DNA of 64,000 nucleotides from Asterella californica (GCA_036924285.1 JAYKYS010000001.1:10565501-10629500), one strand, 5' to 3'; positions 45,138 to 57,283 are shown, counted from the stretch's first letter. Made by a program: numbers and translations. Notes: generated by a model from the letters alone, not told the origin.

Positions 45138-46700
45138 TCACAAAGAGACTCTATCTCTCTCGCATCTCATTTCCCTCACTACTAAAGCAGCTGAAAGCAT
45201 CAAAAGAAGATTCAGAACCTTAAAACAACTAATAATTGAATTATCTTCGAACCTCTCCTCTAAAGTAGAGCACACTACTTTAGAAAAATCTTTTTGGAAA
45301 AGTATAGCACTCTCCAAATCTTTGTCAATGCAATCTCTCTCCAAAGTCATTGAGTGAAAAGTTTTATCTCTTAGTTCAGATTGAAGGCGCTTCATATAAC
45401 AACCTCGAGGATCATATTTTGGAAAAATATGATATCTTGTGTCTTTGTTCAGAAGGCAGTCATTTGAGATCTATGGTCTCCGTTAAGAAGTTAACACCAA
45501 TATCGATAATAGTAGTATTCACTAAAGAACTTATATTAGAACTGTCAACATTAGAGATTCTGAAAAGACTTGTTTGAATTCAATCTCGCCAAGCTACCTA
45601 TAATATCAGCAAAAAGATACAAAATGTATAACATTCTGTAAGACCTAAGCTTCTGGAAAAAAGATTTTGCAACACAATGGTCAGATTTAACCACAATCTG
45701 AAAGTAAACCAGCAAACTCGTGAGTATCGGATTTGTTGCTGGTTGGCAGATGTTTATGCATATGTTCTCAGATCACTCAAGAAAAGTGATTCGTGAAGTT
45801 TTGATTGAGAGAAATCAGGTCATGGATTTTCTGTCAGTGGTATAGTGGTAATAGCCTTCCCACGACTAAGCAATCAGATCTTAAGGTATCTTTTCATGCA
45901 CTTTCATGCATCATTCAAAGCTTCATGCAATAATGCATATGACAGATTTGACTTGTGATTAGAGCTGCTCTGAAAATGAGATGCAAGAGTTTTAAGGATA
46001 TTATCCACATAGTCAATTATCTCCTTGCAACCAAGAGTCTTAGCTGCACCTAGACTTGCCTTGTTAGTTTGGTGTGCGATCCTCAAAAAAACATGTGATG
46101 ATTAGCAGTCCTTTTCAAACGCAATGTAAATCCATGACGAACATCTAAGAGCATCATGGTATTGACATCATCCGGACACAACCCCGTAGTACGGTTAGAA
46201 TCCATGTTACAATTAGCACTAAGACAAATTTAATTTATAGCAAAAGTGATAGCTTCGTCTTTCACTTGCATATGCAACAACCCAAGAAAACAAACTTCAC
46301 TATGTCTTCATCCAAAAAGGTAGCAAAACCCACAAGATCATCCATCATATGTATATAAGTCAACTCTTTCATCATTATCCCAAAGAAAGTAGACTTTCTT
46401 ATCTTATCCAATTCCTCATGGAAAATCTAGTTAATACAAAAATTAATCTCAATGCAATTCTTATCGTCTTGATATATTGAAGTCGTTGTGTCGTCGGTAA
46501 TAAAATAGAGTATCTTATAGAGTTTCAGAATTGACGAAAAGATATAGTGTTAGCATAGCTTCATCACATGTCATTTTTGCAATTGTCATGATTTTCTCTA
46601 AGGTTTTATCTCCCAATAGTTTTGCAATCAGTACTGCCGTATGTTATTTTAGCTAGCATGGTCATGGGACGCAAATGTCTGGACCCTCTTGGAGCAAAAT
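45138..46700 (-). pseudogene. hAT-superfamily transposase, heavily decayed
   Basis: Fragments in several frames line up in the order of hAT transposases related to the ZBED/KIAA1586-like group. Near 46430-46270 the strand reads HEELDKIRKSTFFGIMMKEL and LVGFATFLDED, the place of the usual MxDEST block. Near 46200-46090 is TGLCPDDVNTMM with LRLKRTANHHM, the GSDGAxxM block. 46083-45904 has RIAHQTNKASLGAAKTLGC, the CxAHRLxLA block, and 45395-45138 has VVCSTLEERFEDNSIISCF. Frameshifts and stops separate them. The hAT nuclease makes 8-bp target duplications, but I could not define the element ends. Confidence 0.6.
45834..45876 (+). other. tRNA-Gly-like 5' half (A-box like)
   Basis: GTCAGTGGTATAGTGGTAAT followed by AGCCTTCCCACGAC resembles the acceptor/D-arm/anticodon half of a plant tRNA-Gly (CCC). 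No T-arm or acceptor 3' side follows, so it is not a tRNA gene. It could be a SINE head, a tRNA fragment or chance. Confidence 0.3.
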
Positions 46701-47553
46701 AGCCTCAGCCTCTTCCTTTCGAGCAAAGTTTACAAAATACTCGTCCAATGAAAAGATCAAAGCATATCCGATCAAAGTCAAGAGATCATTTATACTTCCA
46801 AGGCTTATAGTTACGTTCAGTTTTTGCCTTCTGTGCGACAATAAAATATTCAATAGTAGTATTCTCATCTACTCTACATTGTCTACCTCGAGAGAAACTA
46901 ATTGTATCTCAGATGTGAAAGTGGAATCAAGGAGACATTTCTATTTCTAATTGCTCTAAGCTCTAGTCAAGAAAGAACCGAGTCACGATTATCTCAACAG
47001 TCAACCATAATAGTTCACAATGAGATAAACAAGGATAAACATAGTTTCACAAAGAGACTAAAGTTGTAACAAGACCGAAGATGATTAATTATCCTTGATA
47101 ATTGCAGAAGGTTATGCTCAGATTCCTCTTGATAGTACCCTATAGGCCGAAGAAGCTCAGTTCGTTATGACAGTTTTTGCTTGAGTCTCAACTGAGGTTG
47201 CTCAGTTTCTTCTCGTCCTTAAAATTTAGAGCGAATCGCCAGCGCTAATCTCATAGAGACTTAGTCACAAGGACAAGCTCGTCCCAAGAATAAAAACTGA
47301 TCACTATGGTGCAACTTGAACAACAAAATAGACTAGACTTTAAGAAATCAACAATCGCTATTATGTCAATGCTGAGTTAAGTAGAACTAAGAATCGAGGA
47401 CGAGTGAACTTGTATCCAAGCTAAACTCAGGAAAAAGTGTCAAGAATCTACCACCAAGAACATGCAAAGTTAGCCAAATCACTCCAGCATGGGAATGACC
47501 AACTAAATATCGTAAAGGACGAACAAGATTCGTTCTCATTTTTTCTCTTAGTC
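46700..47553. other. Intergenic or decayed hAT flank
   Basis: The minus-strand frame at 46868-46662 may be an N-terminal hAT piece but lacks a diagnostic motif. I recognise no gene in the rest. Confidence 0.35.
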
Positions 47554-47577
47554 GTAGGAGGCTGCATAGCCTCCTAC
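47554..47577. repeat. Perfect 10-bp-stem hairpin
   Basis: GTAGGAGGCT and AGCCTCCTAC flank the 4-nt loop GCAT. It lies about 150 bp before the LTR fragment. Confidence 0.75.
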
Positions 47578-47724
47578 AACTCAAGGCAATTGTATAAAAT
47601 CCATGTCAGTGTAGAGTTTTAGCACACACATACGTACACACATACCCACACATTACACGCGCAGAGTTGGGTTACACATAGAGTAGGTCTGAACCTCCAC
47701 TCTCAGTAGAGGATCGCAAAGATA

Positions 47725-48826
47725 AGACAGTAGTAGACAACATAGACAGGGAACGGCATCATCGTGCAGTCTTGGTTCTAAGTTGGTGTGTCGAAGAGTA
47801 GTGACAGAAAGTGGACGGAGTAAGCTTCTAGAAGCCAATGTAGCTTCTTCTCGAGGATGAGATTTCAGATTTGATTGCAGAAGCTCTATCTATGTCTTAT
47901 GGGAGTGGGTTTCATCAAATTCATATCCAATTGTGCATGAGAAGCCTTCTTGTTGAATGGCGGTGACTGTCAGAAGCTGTGTAGAGTCCAAGCTTGTCTC
48001 ATCCAATGGAGCACTTCGGATCCACGCACGGACTATCCATGGGAGATTGGTCCCTTGAGTAAGAGTAGTCGGAGCAAAGACAGAAGAAGCAGGAAGCCTT
48101 CTTTCCACAGCAGAAGACGTCATCCTCGATTAGAAGACAGTGTGATTGTAAGCAGATCTTTGATCTTCTTCCCAAATTTTACTACAAGCAAGGATGGCTT
48201 GTTAGTCAGGATCCGGACTAGAAGCCTGTCGAAATCTTAATTCTTCCTTTTTCTTTGTTTCCTCCTGTTTGGATTTTATGTTCTTCCCTCTCTTCCTTCA
48301 TCTTCCCATGGTTCTATTTGGTTTTCGAAGCTTCGTTTGAGTATGGAATGTGAATGTCATTGTAGTGCTGCCAGAAGACCGTTTCAGCAAGCAGAAGCCT
48401 GGGAAGGCTACAGGGGGCATACACCTTGTGATTAATCTAACCCGTTGGAAAATCATAAGAGCAATGTGTGATAGGGAATAGTGATTTGGCATCTACGAAG
48501 TAGAGACAGTCTTCTGGAGGTGTCAGAAGTCCAATTGAACCCTTAGAAGCCGAGAATTGCTTCTAGAAGCCGACGTGGGAAGATTGGAAGTCGTGACCTG
48601 GAAGCAGTAATCGTCTTCTCGGACTTCTCAGTGGGTAATTATGTGATATTTTAAGTAGTAATTGTATGTTAAGGTCTAGAGCACCTTCTGAAGGGTCTGG
48701 AAGCCGTGTGGTTTTGTGAAAACAAGAGATTTCTGGATAAATCCCGAGCGTTTGTGAGTTTTGACAGATCTTAGAACTTAGAGCATCGTAACTAGTGTAA
48801 ATCTTCTTGGGGAACGAAATCTTTCA
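47725..48826 (+). repeat. LTR fragment in opposite orientation to the 52.9-63.6-kb element
   Basis: The reverse complement matches about 52970-54110 of the 3' LTR, with moderate divergence and small gaps. Examples are GACAGGGAACGGCATCATCG, AGCAAGGATGGCTTGTTAGT and CAGATCTTAGAACTTAGAGC. Similarity stops near 48826 without the CACTACA end. It is part of an older, related retrotransposon on the plus strand. Together with the 3' LTR it makes an inverted repeat around the 49.2-52.6-kb unit. Confidence 0.78.
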
Positions 48827-49199
48827 TCTTAGTAACGATTGTTCTAAGCTTTCTGGATCTGTGTGCCAAGAGTTGGTTGCATTTGGATTAACTTGGATCA
48901 AATTTTAGTGTGCTGTGAAACTTTATCTTGTTTGGAAGACAGGAACCGCAACCAGAAGCTGATGAAAGACATCAAGAGGAGTTGGAAAAAGACCGCTTCC
49001 TCTACTTCCAAGAGCTTCTTGGAAGACTGATCAAGTCGCACCGATTGTGATTTAGATTTAGGTCGTATTATTATGAAATTAGCATCTAGAGTCAGAAATT
49101 TCTGAGACTGTGAGAATTGTGAAGCTTTATCCGAAATTTGATGTCTCTGAATCATCGTATTGTACTCTCTTGAACTACGCAGTGAACGAGGTGTAGACA
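48827..49199. other. Sequence between LTR fragment and ORF1 copy
   Basis: No gene is recognised. GGAAGAC and AGAAGCT motifs like those of the LTR continue to about 49030, so this may be internal retrotransposon sequence. Confidence 0.35.
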
Positions 49200-51483
49200 T
49201 GACGTTGAAGAAAAGAGGATCTCAAGAGGAAGGTAAGACTCGAGCACCACGAGAGGAAAGATCATTTCTTATAACATTCACAACACAAGATGATTTACAT
49301 CTGCGGATCAAATGAGGAAGGATGGATAAAGAAGACGTGAGATGAGCTGTGAGAGAAATAGACAGGGAAGAGTTAGACAAGCTGGAATTAATGATATCTC
49401 TCTTTCGAATTTACACGCCATGATGTAGTACTAAGAACCGCCTCTCTGATGTATATTCATCCAGTTGAAGACATGCAGATCTGTATTGTTTTCAATCATA
49501 AGCATAGAGATTTTTTCCATGAAGAGAATCCATTTCCTTAACGACTTAAATGAGATCAATGAAGGATTTGTTATCCGAGGATATTTTTAATGTCTTAGTG
49601 TATTTCATGTTTAGTTAGTATGTTCAGTGCGTCGACGTTATTCACTTGTGTATATTTCTATAGTGTATGTTCAATGGGTTCTATCATTATGATTATGTTT
49701 ATTTTGTTCTATCTTCTAGATGTTTATGGTCACTTGTACTTGATGCATCTTCTCACTTTATGATGAGTTAGAATGAGTTTAGTGTTTATTTGTACTTGTT
49801 GCATCCTCCTGTGTTATGATGAGGTTAGAATTATGTTTATCTATTTATTTTACGAGATATTTGTTTCGCTTTCGTTCAGTCTTACAATGTTGAATCATAG
49901 ATGGCAAAAATTGACGAGCAAGAAATCTCCTTGAGTCTTGACTTAATTCGAGAAGCTTTTGTCACGGTCTTGTGCAATTATCTCCATTCGTATTCATAGC
50001 GTAAGAATAACGGATTGGTTTCGTAACTATGACAAGATTGGAAGAGATATTTCACGCGAGAATGTGCTTGTCTTGAATGGAGATCTATTTTCAGTGTCTG
50101 AATGTGGTTCTCTTGACGAGAAGAAGACCTAAGGTTGTTACTGATCAACTCGTATTGTTTGTGATGGTATACATCGAGGATGAAGAGAACTTTATCGCAT
50201 TTCACGGTGCAAGACGAGAGACAAAAGTTGGTGGGGAGAAGTGTCTCTTTGGGGATTATCATCGCTCAACTTTCAAGAAAGAACGGAGTCTCAGTAGTGA
50301 TTGGTGTTGAAATGAAGAAACAGTTTGAATAATACGTAGATATGTACAAGAAAGCAAAAGAAATTCAGGATAGCACAGGCGGAAGGCTTACTGAAGATGA
50401 GATGTTGACAAGGTTGACGTTGGAAGAGAAACTGAATGGAAAATGACTTCAATTCTTTTGGATGAATGTTATTTTTGAGAAGTCGGGCGAACATTGATCC
50501 TCCTACTTTGTATTCCTAGGGAATACGGTCAGAAGAGGAGTTCCTAGGTTATGACTCTCAGTGTCAAGTGGAGAGTACTCTTCCTCGTCATGATCCCGAA
50601 AATATCCGATTTGAAGAAAAAGATGATGGAGATATAGATATTTCTCAGTGCGGATATGAAGGTTACGAGCAAAAGATGAGTCATATTGCTGAAGATAGAA
50701 CGATAAATGAATCTTGACTCGACTCGTTGACTTGACTCGTTTCGTCGTGCGCAGAGTGGTTCTTTCTGGTTGGGTGATCGGTCAATGTGTGGATTATTGT
50801 CGTTTGAACCTGTTCTTGATCGATTTGGTGGTGAGGTAATGCGGAAGCATTGCTGGAATTTCTTGTGAGGGGTTTATTGTGATCAATTTGAGATCGACAG
50901 AAGTACGTCAGCGGACGTCGGGTTGGCATGGGTCGATAATTTCGGGTGCTGAAGAATGCAATAGGTGCGCGCTGGGAAGTCGGTTCCAAATGCACCAAAA
51001 ATCGTTTGATTGGATGAAGAATCGAAGGAGTTACAAGCCGAAGAAGGTCACGAGTGGTCCAAAATCTGAGTAAACCCGCTTGTGAGTGTCAATTTGACAG
51101 ATTTCGACCTTTTGGAGTGTGTTTTCGACCTCTAAGTTGCTGTTTTCGTACGCTTCCTTCTTGTGGTGTTTGCAGGAGAGAGACGAGTCGAGGAACTTCT
51201 ATTGTCCATGATATACCTCAATCCGTGCAAGACACATCGAGAGATTAGCGACAAACAAATAACTGAAATATGAAAGTGGGTGTGGAATCTGTACGAAGAG
51301 AGCATCAAGGAGAAAGTAGAGTATAGAAAAGTTTACACTGGAAGAGAAGAAAGGAGCTAGAGAGAGTCATGAGAAAGAAGAGAGTAGAAAGAGACATACT
51401 TCTTTATTTGTTGAATTACACAAAGCAGGTAGGTCGTTTGAGGAAATAAAAGAAATTATCGAGAAACTCGACAATATGTAACC
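49200..51483 (+). pseudogene. Second copy of the ORF1 + Myb-like unit (plus orientation)
   Basis: 49200-49430 reads GRMDKEDVR, REIDREELDKLELMISLF, parallel to the first exon of the minus copy and with a stop after RIK at the same place. 49900-50160 has ISLSLDLIREAFV, KRYFTRECA and RRPKVVTDQLVLFV. This fuses directly with the Myb-like part YIEDEENFIAFHGARRETKV. After frameshifts come MYKKAKEIQDSTGG, LTLEEKLNGK and RRANIDPPT; the DWAQ part of ORF1 is absent. The coiled-coil end (SRKRHTSLFVELHKAG, EEIKEIIEKLDNM) finishes at about 51480, nearly identical to the minus copy. A poorly matching 0.4-0.7-kb spacer precedes that end. Palindrome cluster V follows. Confidence 0.65.
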
Positions 51484-51959
51484 GAGTTTTTCTTGAGTAA
51501 AAGGTTTGTTGAAGTTTCATTGCTTGGCTCTAAAGACTCTCTTCTGTCTATTACATTTTTAGTTCAAAATCTGTAAGTACATATAAGTGAGTCGCATTAT
51601 GCGTCGCGGAAGAGGTTTCTAGGAGTGACAAGGTTTAGGCGAGGTTAGAACGGAAGAAGTTCCCTAGAGGAGATGTGGATTTAGGCTAGGGTTTAGGTAA
51701 GTTTTGAGATTTCTCCAAGTGCGAGCTAGAGGTTGAATGATTGAGAGTTTAGAGAGTACCTTCATGGGGTTCATTAAGTTGCGTATCTCATAGGATATCG
51801 ACCTCTTTTGGATTAAGACCGCGAGACTGAGTTGATGACACAAGTGCATGGAAACACCTTCTCGTTATCCCTCTTGGATATGAGTGACTAGTGCTGATTG
51901 TGATTTCACGCGGACTTGACTGAGATTGTTTATACTAGGAGTTGAACGATATGAAAATC
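51484..51959. other. Spacer downstream of the Myb-like copy
   Basis: No gene is recognised. Sequence such as GGCTAGGGTTTAGG near 51685 is only telomere-like by chance. Confidence 0.4.
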
Positions 51960-52620
51960 GTGCTCAATATAGTGCTGTTCGAATTTGATTCGCACTAAAC
52001 TCCGTGCGAATCAAGAGAGAGGAAGAATGGAAGTGCACGAGAAGGGAGGAAGACCGAGAGCACGAGCAGAGAGGAAGACTGGAGCCTTTTGAGCAAGTTA
52101 GTCAACGATTCGATTTGGAAGGCAATTGATTCTTCAACTGTAAGCAGGTAAGAATTGATCTTTTCTCAATTCTCTTCTTAGTTCTTCTCACAGTGAAGTG
52201 TGTGAGGACTAAATCCCGCAGTGAAAGGTGCAAGAATTTAGGGACGAGTTTTGATTTGATCTGTAGTATGTGATCACAATCAATCGCACGGAGTATAGTG
52301 CGATTGAGATGAGAGTTGTTCTGAGTATACTACGATCAGACGAAGAAATAAGATGTCACATATTATTTGACAATGTGATCGTGATAACATTAGCACTCAT
52401 TTGACAATGCGATCATGATTTTCTTTGCACATAGTGTGATTTGCTCCGAGTCATGATGAGTGTGTTTGCTCCTGATCGCACTGAGTGTGAAAATCTTAGG
52501 TCACGTTGAATCAAATGAGCGTGTTTAGTGTGATTTGCTTCGAGTAGCATTGAGTGCGTTTGCTTGTGATCGCACGCAATATAAAAATCTTAAGTCACAT
52601 TGAGTGCGTTGAGAGGAAGG
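51960..52620. repeat. Palindrome cluster V
   Basis: CGCACTAAACTCCGTGCGA, CGCACGGAGTATAGTGCGA and several TCGCACTGAGTGTGA/TTGAGTGCGTTTG units lie here. They are more diverged than in cluster IV but occupy the same position relative to the Myb-like gene end. Confidence 0.65.
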
Positions 52621-52906
52621 AGGAGAGAGTGTAGGTTGAGAGGGTGGAGTGTGTTGGGATTTAGGGTTTAGTTTAGAGTTAGTGTAGATCTTTTTACATA
52701 ATATTTTTCCATTTTTATTTTTAGAATATTTATGTTTTGTGAATAAATTAGTAAGTATTAAATATTTTAAGATTTTTGAGGATTTTTTGCTACATTTAGT
52801 GTGTTTTTTTTATCTCTAGAGGATTAGGGTTTTATTTTTGAGAGTATATTTTTGAGATTTTTTAATTACGGATATGGTTTGGTTGGATATCACATTTTTA
52901 TACTAT

Positions 52907-52911
52907 GGGTA
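52907..52911 (+). repeat. Target-site duplication, left (GGGTA)
   Basis: GGGTA directly precedes the LTR terminus TGTAGTG. The same five bases follow the other LTR at 63593-63597, as expected for a Ty3/gypsy integration. Confidence 0.85.
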
Positions 52912-54842
52912 TGTAGTGACGCAGGATTACTCCTTTTGCCCATTTAGTATACAAGATTTAGTATACCCTAAACCCGTTCCCACAGAGGATTTGCACAAGT
53001 AACGCTGCTCTAAGTTCTAAGATCTGTTCAAACACACAAACACACGGGTTTTGGCTAGAAATCCCGTCTTCTCACAAAACCACGCGTCTTCAAGACACGC
53101 AAAAAGGTGCTCTGGAAGTAAACAAACAACTACTAACTAAAATATCACACAACTATTCACAGAGAAGCTCGGGAAGACGATCTTCCTGCTTCCAGGTCAC
53201 TTCTTCCGGTCTGCTCGATATCGTCTTCCCGAAGCAATTCTCGTCTTCTGGAGGTTCAACTCGTCTTCTCACACCTCCAGAAGATTGTCCTGCTTCGCAG
53301 AAGTCGACTAGCACGGCTGTTACACCTTACTCTCACACTCACATTACAACGGGTTAGATCAATCACAGGGTGTATGTCCCCTGTAGCCTTCACAGGCTTC
53401 TGCCTACGGAAATGGTCTTCCTGCAGCACTACAACAACATTCACCTTCGCGGAAGCTCAATAGAAGTCTCGGAAGCTCACTAGAAGAAGGTAAGAAGATG
53501 GGGAAGATGAGAGAAGATGGAGAAGAAGAGAAAATCCAAACAAGAGAAAACAAGATGAAAAGAGGAAATTAAGATTCCGACAGGCTTCTAGTTCGGATCC
53601 TGACTAACAAGCCATCCTTGCTTGTAATAGTTTGGAGAGGAAGACAACAAACATGTGTACAGTTGCACCGTCTTCTTCTTGAGGATGTCGTCTTCTGCTG
53701 TGGGAAGAAGGCTTCTTTCTTCTTCACTTCGCTGCTCATACTACTCTGTCTTCTGGGATCCCTTATCCATAAGACCGTCCGTACGCAGATCCTAAGTGCT
53801 CTACTGGACGAGCCAAGCTACACTTCCACAACTGCTGACAGTCATCGCCACTCAAGGAGAACACTTCTCATGCACAATTGGGAGCGAATTCAAGTAAATC
53901 CACCACCCAGAAGACACGAGTTAAGCTTCTGCACTCAAATCAGCAATCCATTCCCCGAGAAGAAGGTACATAGGTGTTGGGAAGCTCACTCCCTCGACTG
54001 TCTGTCCCTACTCCTCGACACATCAGTCTAACCAGCAGGACTGCACGAGGATGCCGTTCCCTGCTCCTAGACTGTCCACTACTCATCTATATCTCCGAAT
54101 CGCTGCTGGCGGTAAGAGAATGCAGACTTCTTCCAGCATAATCCTCCTATTACAACATTGAGTGTAGTGTACACTATAATGGCTATCATGTGTCAAGGTG
54201 TGCTCTCCGTCTGCACCATCAAATCGCTGTGTGTGTGTGCAGAGCCTACAGCACCCTCACATTTCTTACTCTTCGATCTTACTTATGTCGCTGCCATGAG
54301 AATCAGAGGAGACGACCACCAGGGAGAGAGAGGCGTTGACAGGAGGTTGTCACCCCACATGCAAGCGGTTCCCCTTCCTAATTAGCCATCCACCTTGTTG
54401 CTCCTACGCTACCTATGCTGCCACATGGTATCCTAACTAATTTTACACTGAAAAACTGCCACCCTTAAGATAGCATATTTGGTCCTACTAAATCTGGAAT
54501 AGTCAACTTTGGTTACTATCTACTCTGATTGCTTGGTGGCAATCTCTACCTGATCTGCTCCTATCAGAACTACTAGCTCGGCTTTTGATAAGTTGGGAAG
54601 CTGCCGGTGCCTCATGTTTGATATCATGAAGGTCCATCCTCGTAACTCTGGTACCACGAATGCCGTCCCTCAATCTTACTGGTCGTCTCAGATTCATCCT
54701 TTAGATCTGCGTCAGAGAATTGCACCACTTTTTGAGAGAAATTATCCTCAGTACAGAAGCTTCACTCCCTGTCAATTTAGCCGATGTTGAGTCAAGACAG
54801 CCATAAGTTGTGATCCTGTTCTCCGTTATAGCCTCGTTGAGA

Positions 54843-55283
54843 TTAGAGGAGAGCAGTTCGTAGATCTGGGATCATCGTTTGCTGTGCTCTGCTATGCTCA
54901 AGACGGTTTTCCCTTCCATGAGAAGCTACCGTGAGCTTTCCTTGATACCTAGTTGTAATTCCACAATAACACGCTGCTGCAAATTGAGCTTTCAACTCCT
55001 CTACGGTAGGAACTTCTTCTGCAGTAGGTGACTGAGCATTCCTGACATGAGATACCAATTGTCTCATTCTCCTCTGATTGCCAATCTGAGGAGAACTTCG
55101 TGACCATTGTAAACTCCCCACGTCCATCCAACGCTTCCACCTAAGGCTGGGTGCTTCATCAATCTCTGGATTATGTCCACGAGAGAATAGCAATGAAACG
55201 ATATGGCAGGTTTTCCACCATCCCACTTTGAGGATTGTCAATAAAGACCTCCAAGCAGTCATTCCTGCACGCTGTTGCACCAC
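54843..55283 (-). other. Open frame inside the 3' LTR, sense strand
   Basis: 146 codons, starting MVQQRAGMTAWRSLL and containing RWMDVGSLQWSRSSPQIG and AEEVPTVEELKAQFAAACY. The homologous frame in the other LTR (61670-61224, 148 codons) is also open despite sequence differences and a tandem expansion at its end. I recognise no domain. It may be chance, or a remnant coding region caught in the long LTR. Confidence 0.4.
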
Positions 55284-56949
55284 AGTCTTCGCAGTCCAGC
55301 TTCCACTCTTCAGAAGACGAATCTCGTCTTCCAGAAGACAGCTACTCCGTCTTCCGAGATTCTAACAGTGCTTCCTAGATAGGTGTCGTCTTCCGAGCTA
55401 TATCTAACCAATCCTAACTAAGCAAGGCCTCGCATGGATTACCAAGAAGACAACCCACCTTACATTACATCCTACTTCCTATCAGAAGATACAAGATTCG
55501 CGAAACGTAGAGTGCATAACAGGTTCAGAAGATGGTTGCGGGCTCCTACGATGACAGTAGCCTCTGGAAAAACCCTCGGGACAGTTTCCGATTCAATGTC
55601 TTTCTCGGAAGACCTCCCGAAGTCAAGCTTCCCTTCATTGGTCTCACATGTCTTCGTCTTCCTACGGCAATCTATCCTCACAACAGACTCAAGACAATTG
55701 CACTCTGTTCTTCTGACTTCTCACCTCTCATACACACTCAGAAGAAGCTTGCTGCTCGGTGGGAAGACATGACCCTCGACCATTCTCTCCAGATTCTACC
55801 AGCAAGACTTCTCACGATTCTCTCCTAAGTTTGGGAAGAAGAAGGAATGGCTGCTATGGGTCGGACAGAAGAGACCCGAAATGGACCCTCACGTCTTCTC
55901 GCTCATTTTGCCAGCCTTTCAATCTTCTAGTCTCTCTGGGAAGATGTGGAGTTGAGAAGCTTGGAAGACCGGGAGGCACAGGCCTAGTTCCCGACTTCCA
56001 ACTTCTCGAAATAACAAAACAACTCACCAAGCCACTCAGGATTCGTACCAAGCCTCTCTTAACACAAAAGCAAAGCAAATCCACTCTTGATACAAATTGG
56101 TAATAGTCGACTTCCGAAGACAGTCAAGTTTCAGAAGCGTCTTCCGAAGATGTCTCAATCTTCCGAAGCGTCTTCTGTTCAAGGTTTCGAGGATAGAGGG
56201 ATAGTAGGATAGGGAAATTGATAGCTGGGATCGTCAATTTGAGGACGATGGGTCGGAAGCTCGAATTGAACTCAAGAAGAAGTAGGAAGATGCCTGACAG
56301 AAATTGGGCAGCGTTTCCGCACCCAATGTCACAATAGGAAAAATGGGGATGAGGGGTAATCGATCAGGCTGCTTGCAACCAACCGGGGAAGCACGGGGGA
56401 TACCAAACAGAGGCGAGAAGCAGTGGGAAGGGAGAAGAACATGGGAAGAACCTCTACAGTCTTCTGTCTGCTTCGCGAGTTGTCTTCGATCTTCCGCGCG
56501 CCTTTGGCTCTGGTCCTAGCTCCAATGCGACTCCACTGAGCTGCGTCTGTCATCAGCTCATGTCTACACCTCAATCGATTAAACCGCCCACCTCCGATTC
56601 CACTCAGCTGCTTCCAATGTCAGCTTCCAGGAGTTCACAGAGAACGCTCTTCACTCCCTATGCTTCCGGCGCTTCAGCAATTCGACCTCGCCTTCCTTCT
56701 AGCTTCTAATCGATCCTATCCTCACTCAATTCCACCTCGCTGCCTGCTCACTCAAAGCTCACCCTCTGAAATCGATCTTCTCAAGCAGTGCTTGCTGCGG
56801 GAAGTTAGAATGCGCTAATGCGCTTCCTCCGCATCTTCCCCGCAGATTAGGGATTTCGACCTTAGGTGACTTACCCGACCTACCTACCACCTTGGTGTTA
56901 CCTAGTAGGTACACCTACTCTTTTACCTGGAAATTCATGGTTAGGCCTT

Positions 56950-57080
56950 CACGGTCGCTGTCTTCCGGAAGATGGGTGTCTTTCGTCGTCTTCCCGTCTG
57001 CCGTCGTCTTCCCGTCTTCCGAAGACGCAACTGAGAAGACGCTTCCCGGAAGACGGTCGTCTTCCGAAGAAGTCAACTTC
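56950..57080. repeat. GAAGAC/GTCTTC-dense palindromic segment of the LTR
   Basis: About ten GTCTTC or GAAGAC hexamers occur in 130 bp, several joined as GTCTTCCGGAAG or CTTCCGAAGAC palindromes. The same segment is at 63330-63450 in the other LTR. It lies 140-270 bp inside the U3 end, the usual place of LTR enhancers, so a transcription-factor site array is a reasonable inference. Confidence 0.6.
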
Positions 57081-57222
57081 TTATTAAAAAGCTCATAAGA
57101 TCATCTTCCTTCTAAGAAAGCAGTAATCTTAAGTAACAACGCTTCTTCAGTTATACAAACAAGTTATTAATCTTAAAAATTTTAAAAATTCGTGAATTCT
57201 GTTATTTGTGAGCACTACATAC

Positions 57223-57240
57223 GCCCACCCTCACATGTTT
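57223..57240 (-). promoter_or_regulatory. Putative polypurine tract
   Basis: On the minus strand GTGAGGGTGGGCGTA lies immediately before the LTR start TGTAGTG. This is the position of the plus-strand primer of LTR retrotransposons. It is purine-rich but not pure, so the call rests mainly on position. Confidence 0.5.
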
Positions 57241-57283
57241 GCGTCCCCGCAAACATCAGTGTTTTCGGCACTTCTGTTTACGT

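Larger units (their letters stand above)
52912..57222 (-). repeat. 3' LTR, 4311 bp, complete
   Basis: It runs from TGTAGTG at 52912 to CACTACA at 57222, perfect 7-bp terminal inverted repeats. 53781-57222 matches the other LTR. It is very rich in GAAGAC/GTCTTC and CTTCCGAAG motifs, especially at 56950-57080. It carries a 146-codon frame in the sense direction (55283-54843). Confidence 0.9.

Noticed and set aside
45834..45876. A tRNA-Gly gene
   Set aside because: There is no T-arm or 3' acceptor strand after the anticodon-like part, so it cannot fold as a tRNA.
47554..47577. Intrinsic terminator
   Set aside because: It is a perfect hairpin but has no following T tract, and this is a plant nuclear context.
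52655..52680. TTTAGGG-like bases suggesting an interstitial telomere
   Set aside because: Only about one and a half units are present here and near 51685, with no tandem array.
54593..55772. Other open frames in the long LTR as genes
   Set aside because: They are shadows or chance frames in repeat-rich sequence. Only the sense-strand frame retained in both LTRs was noted.
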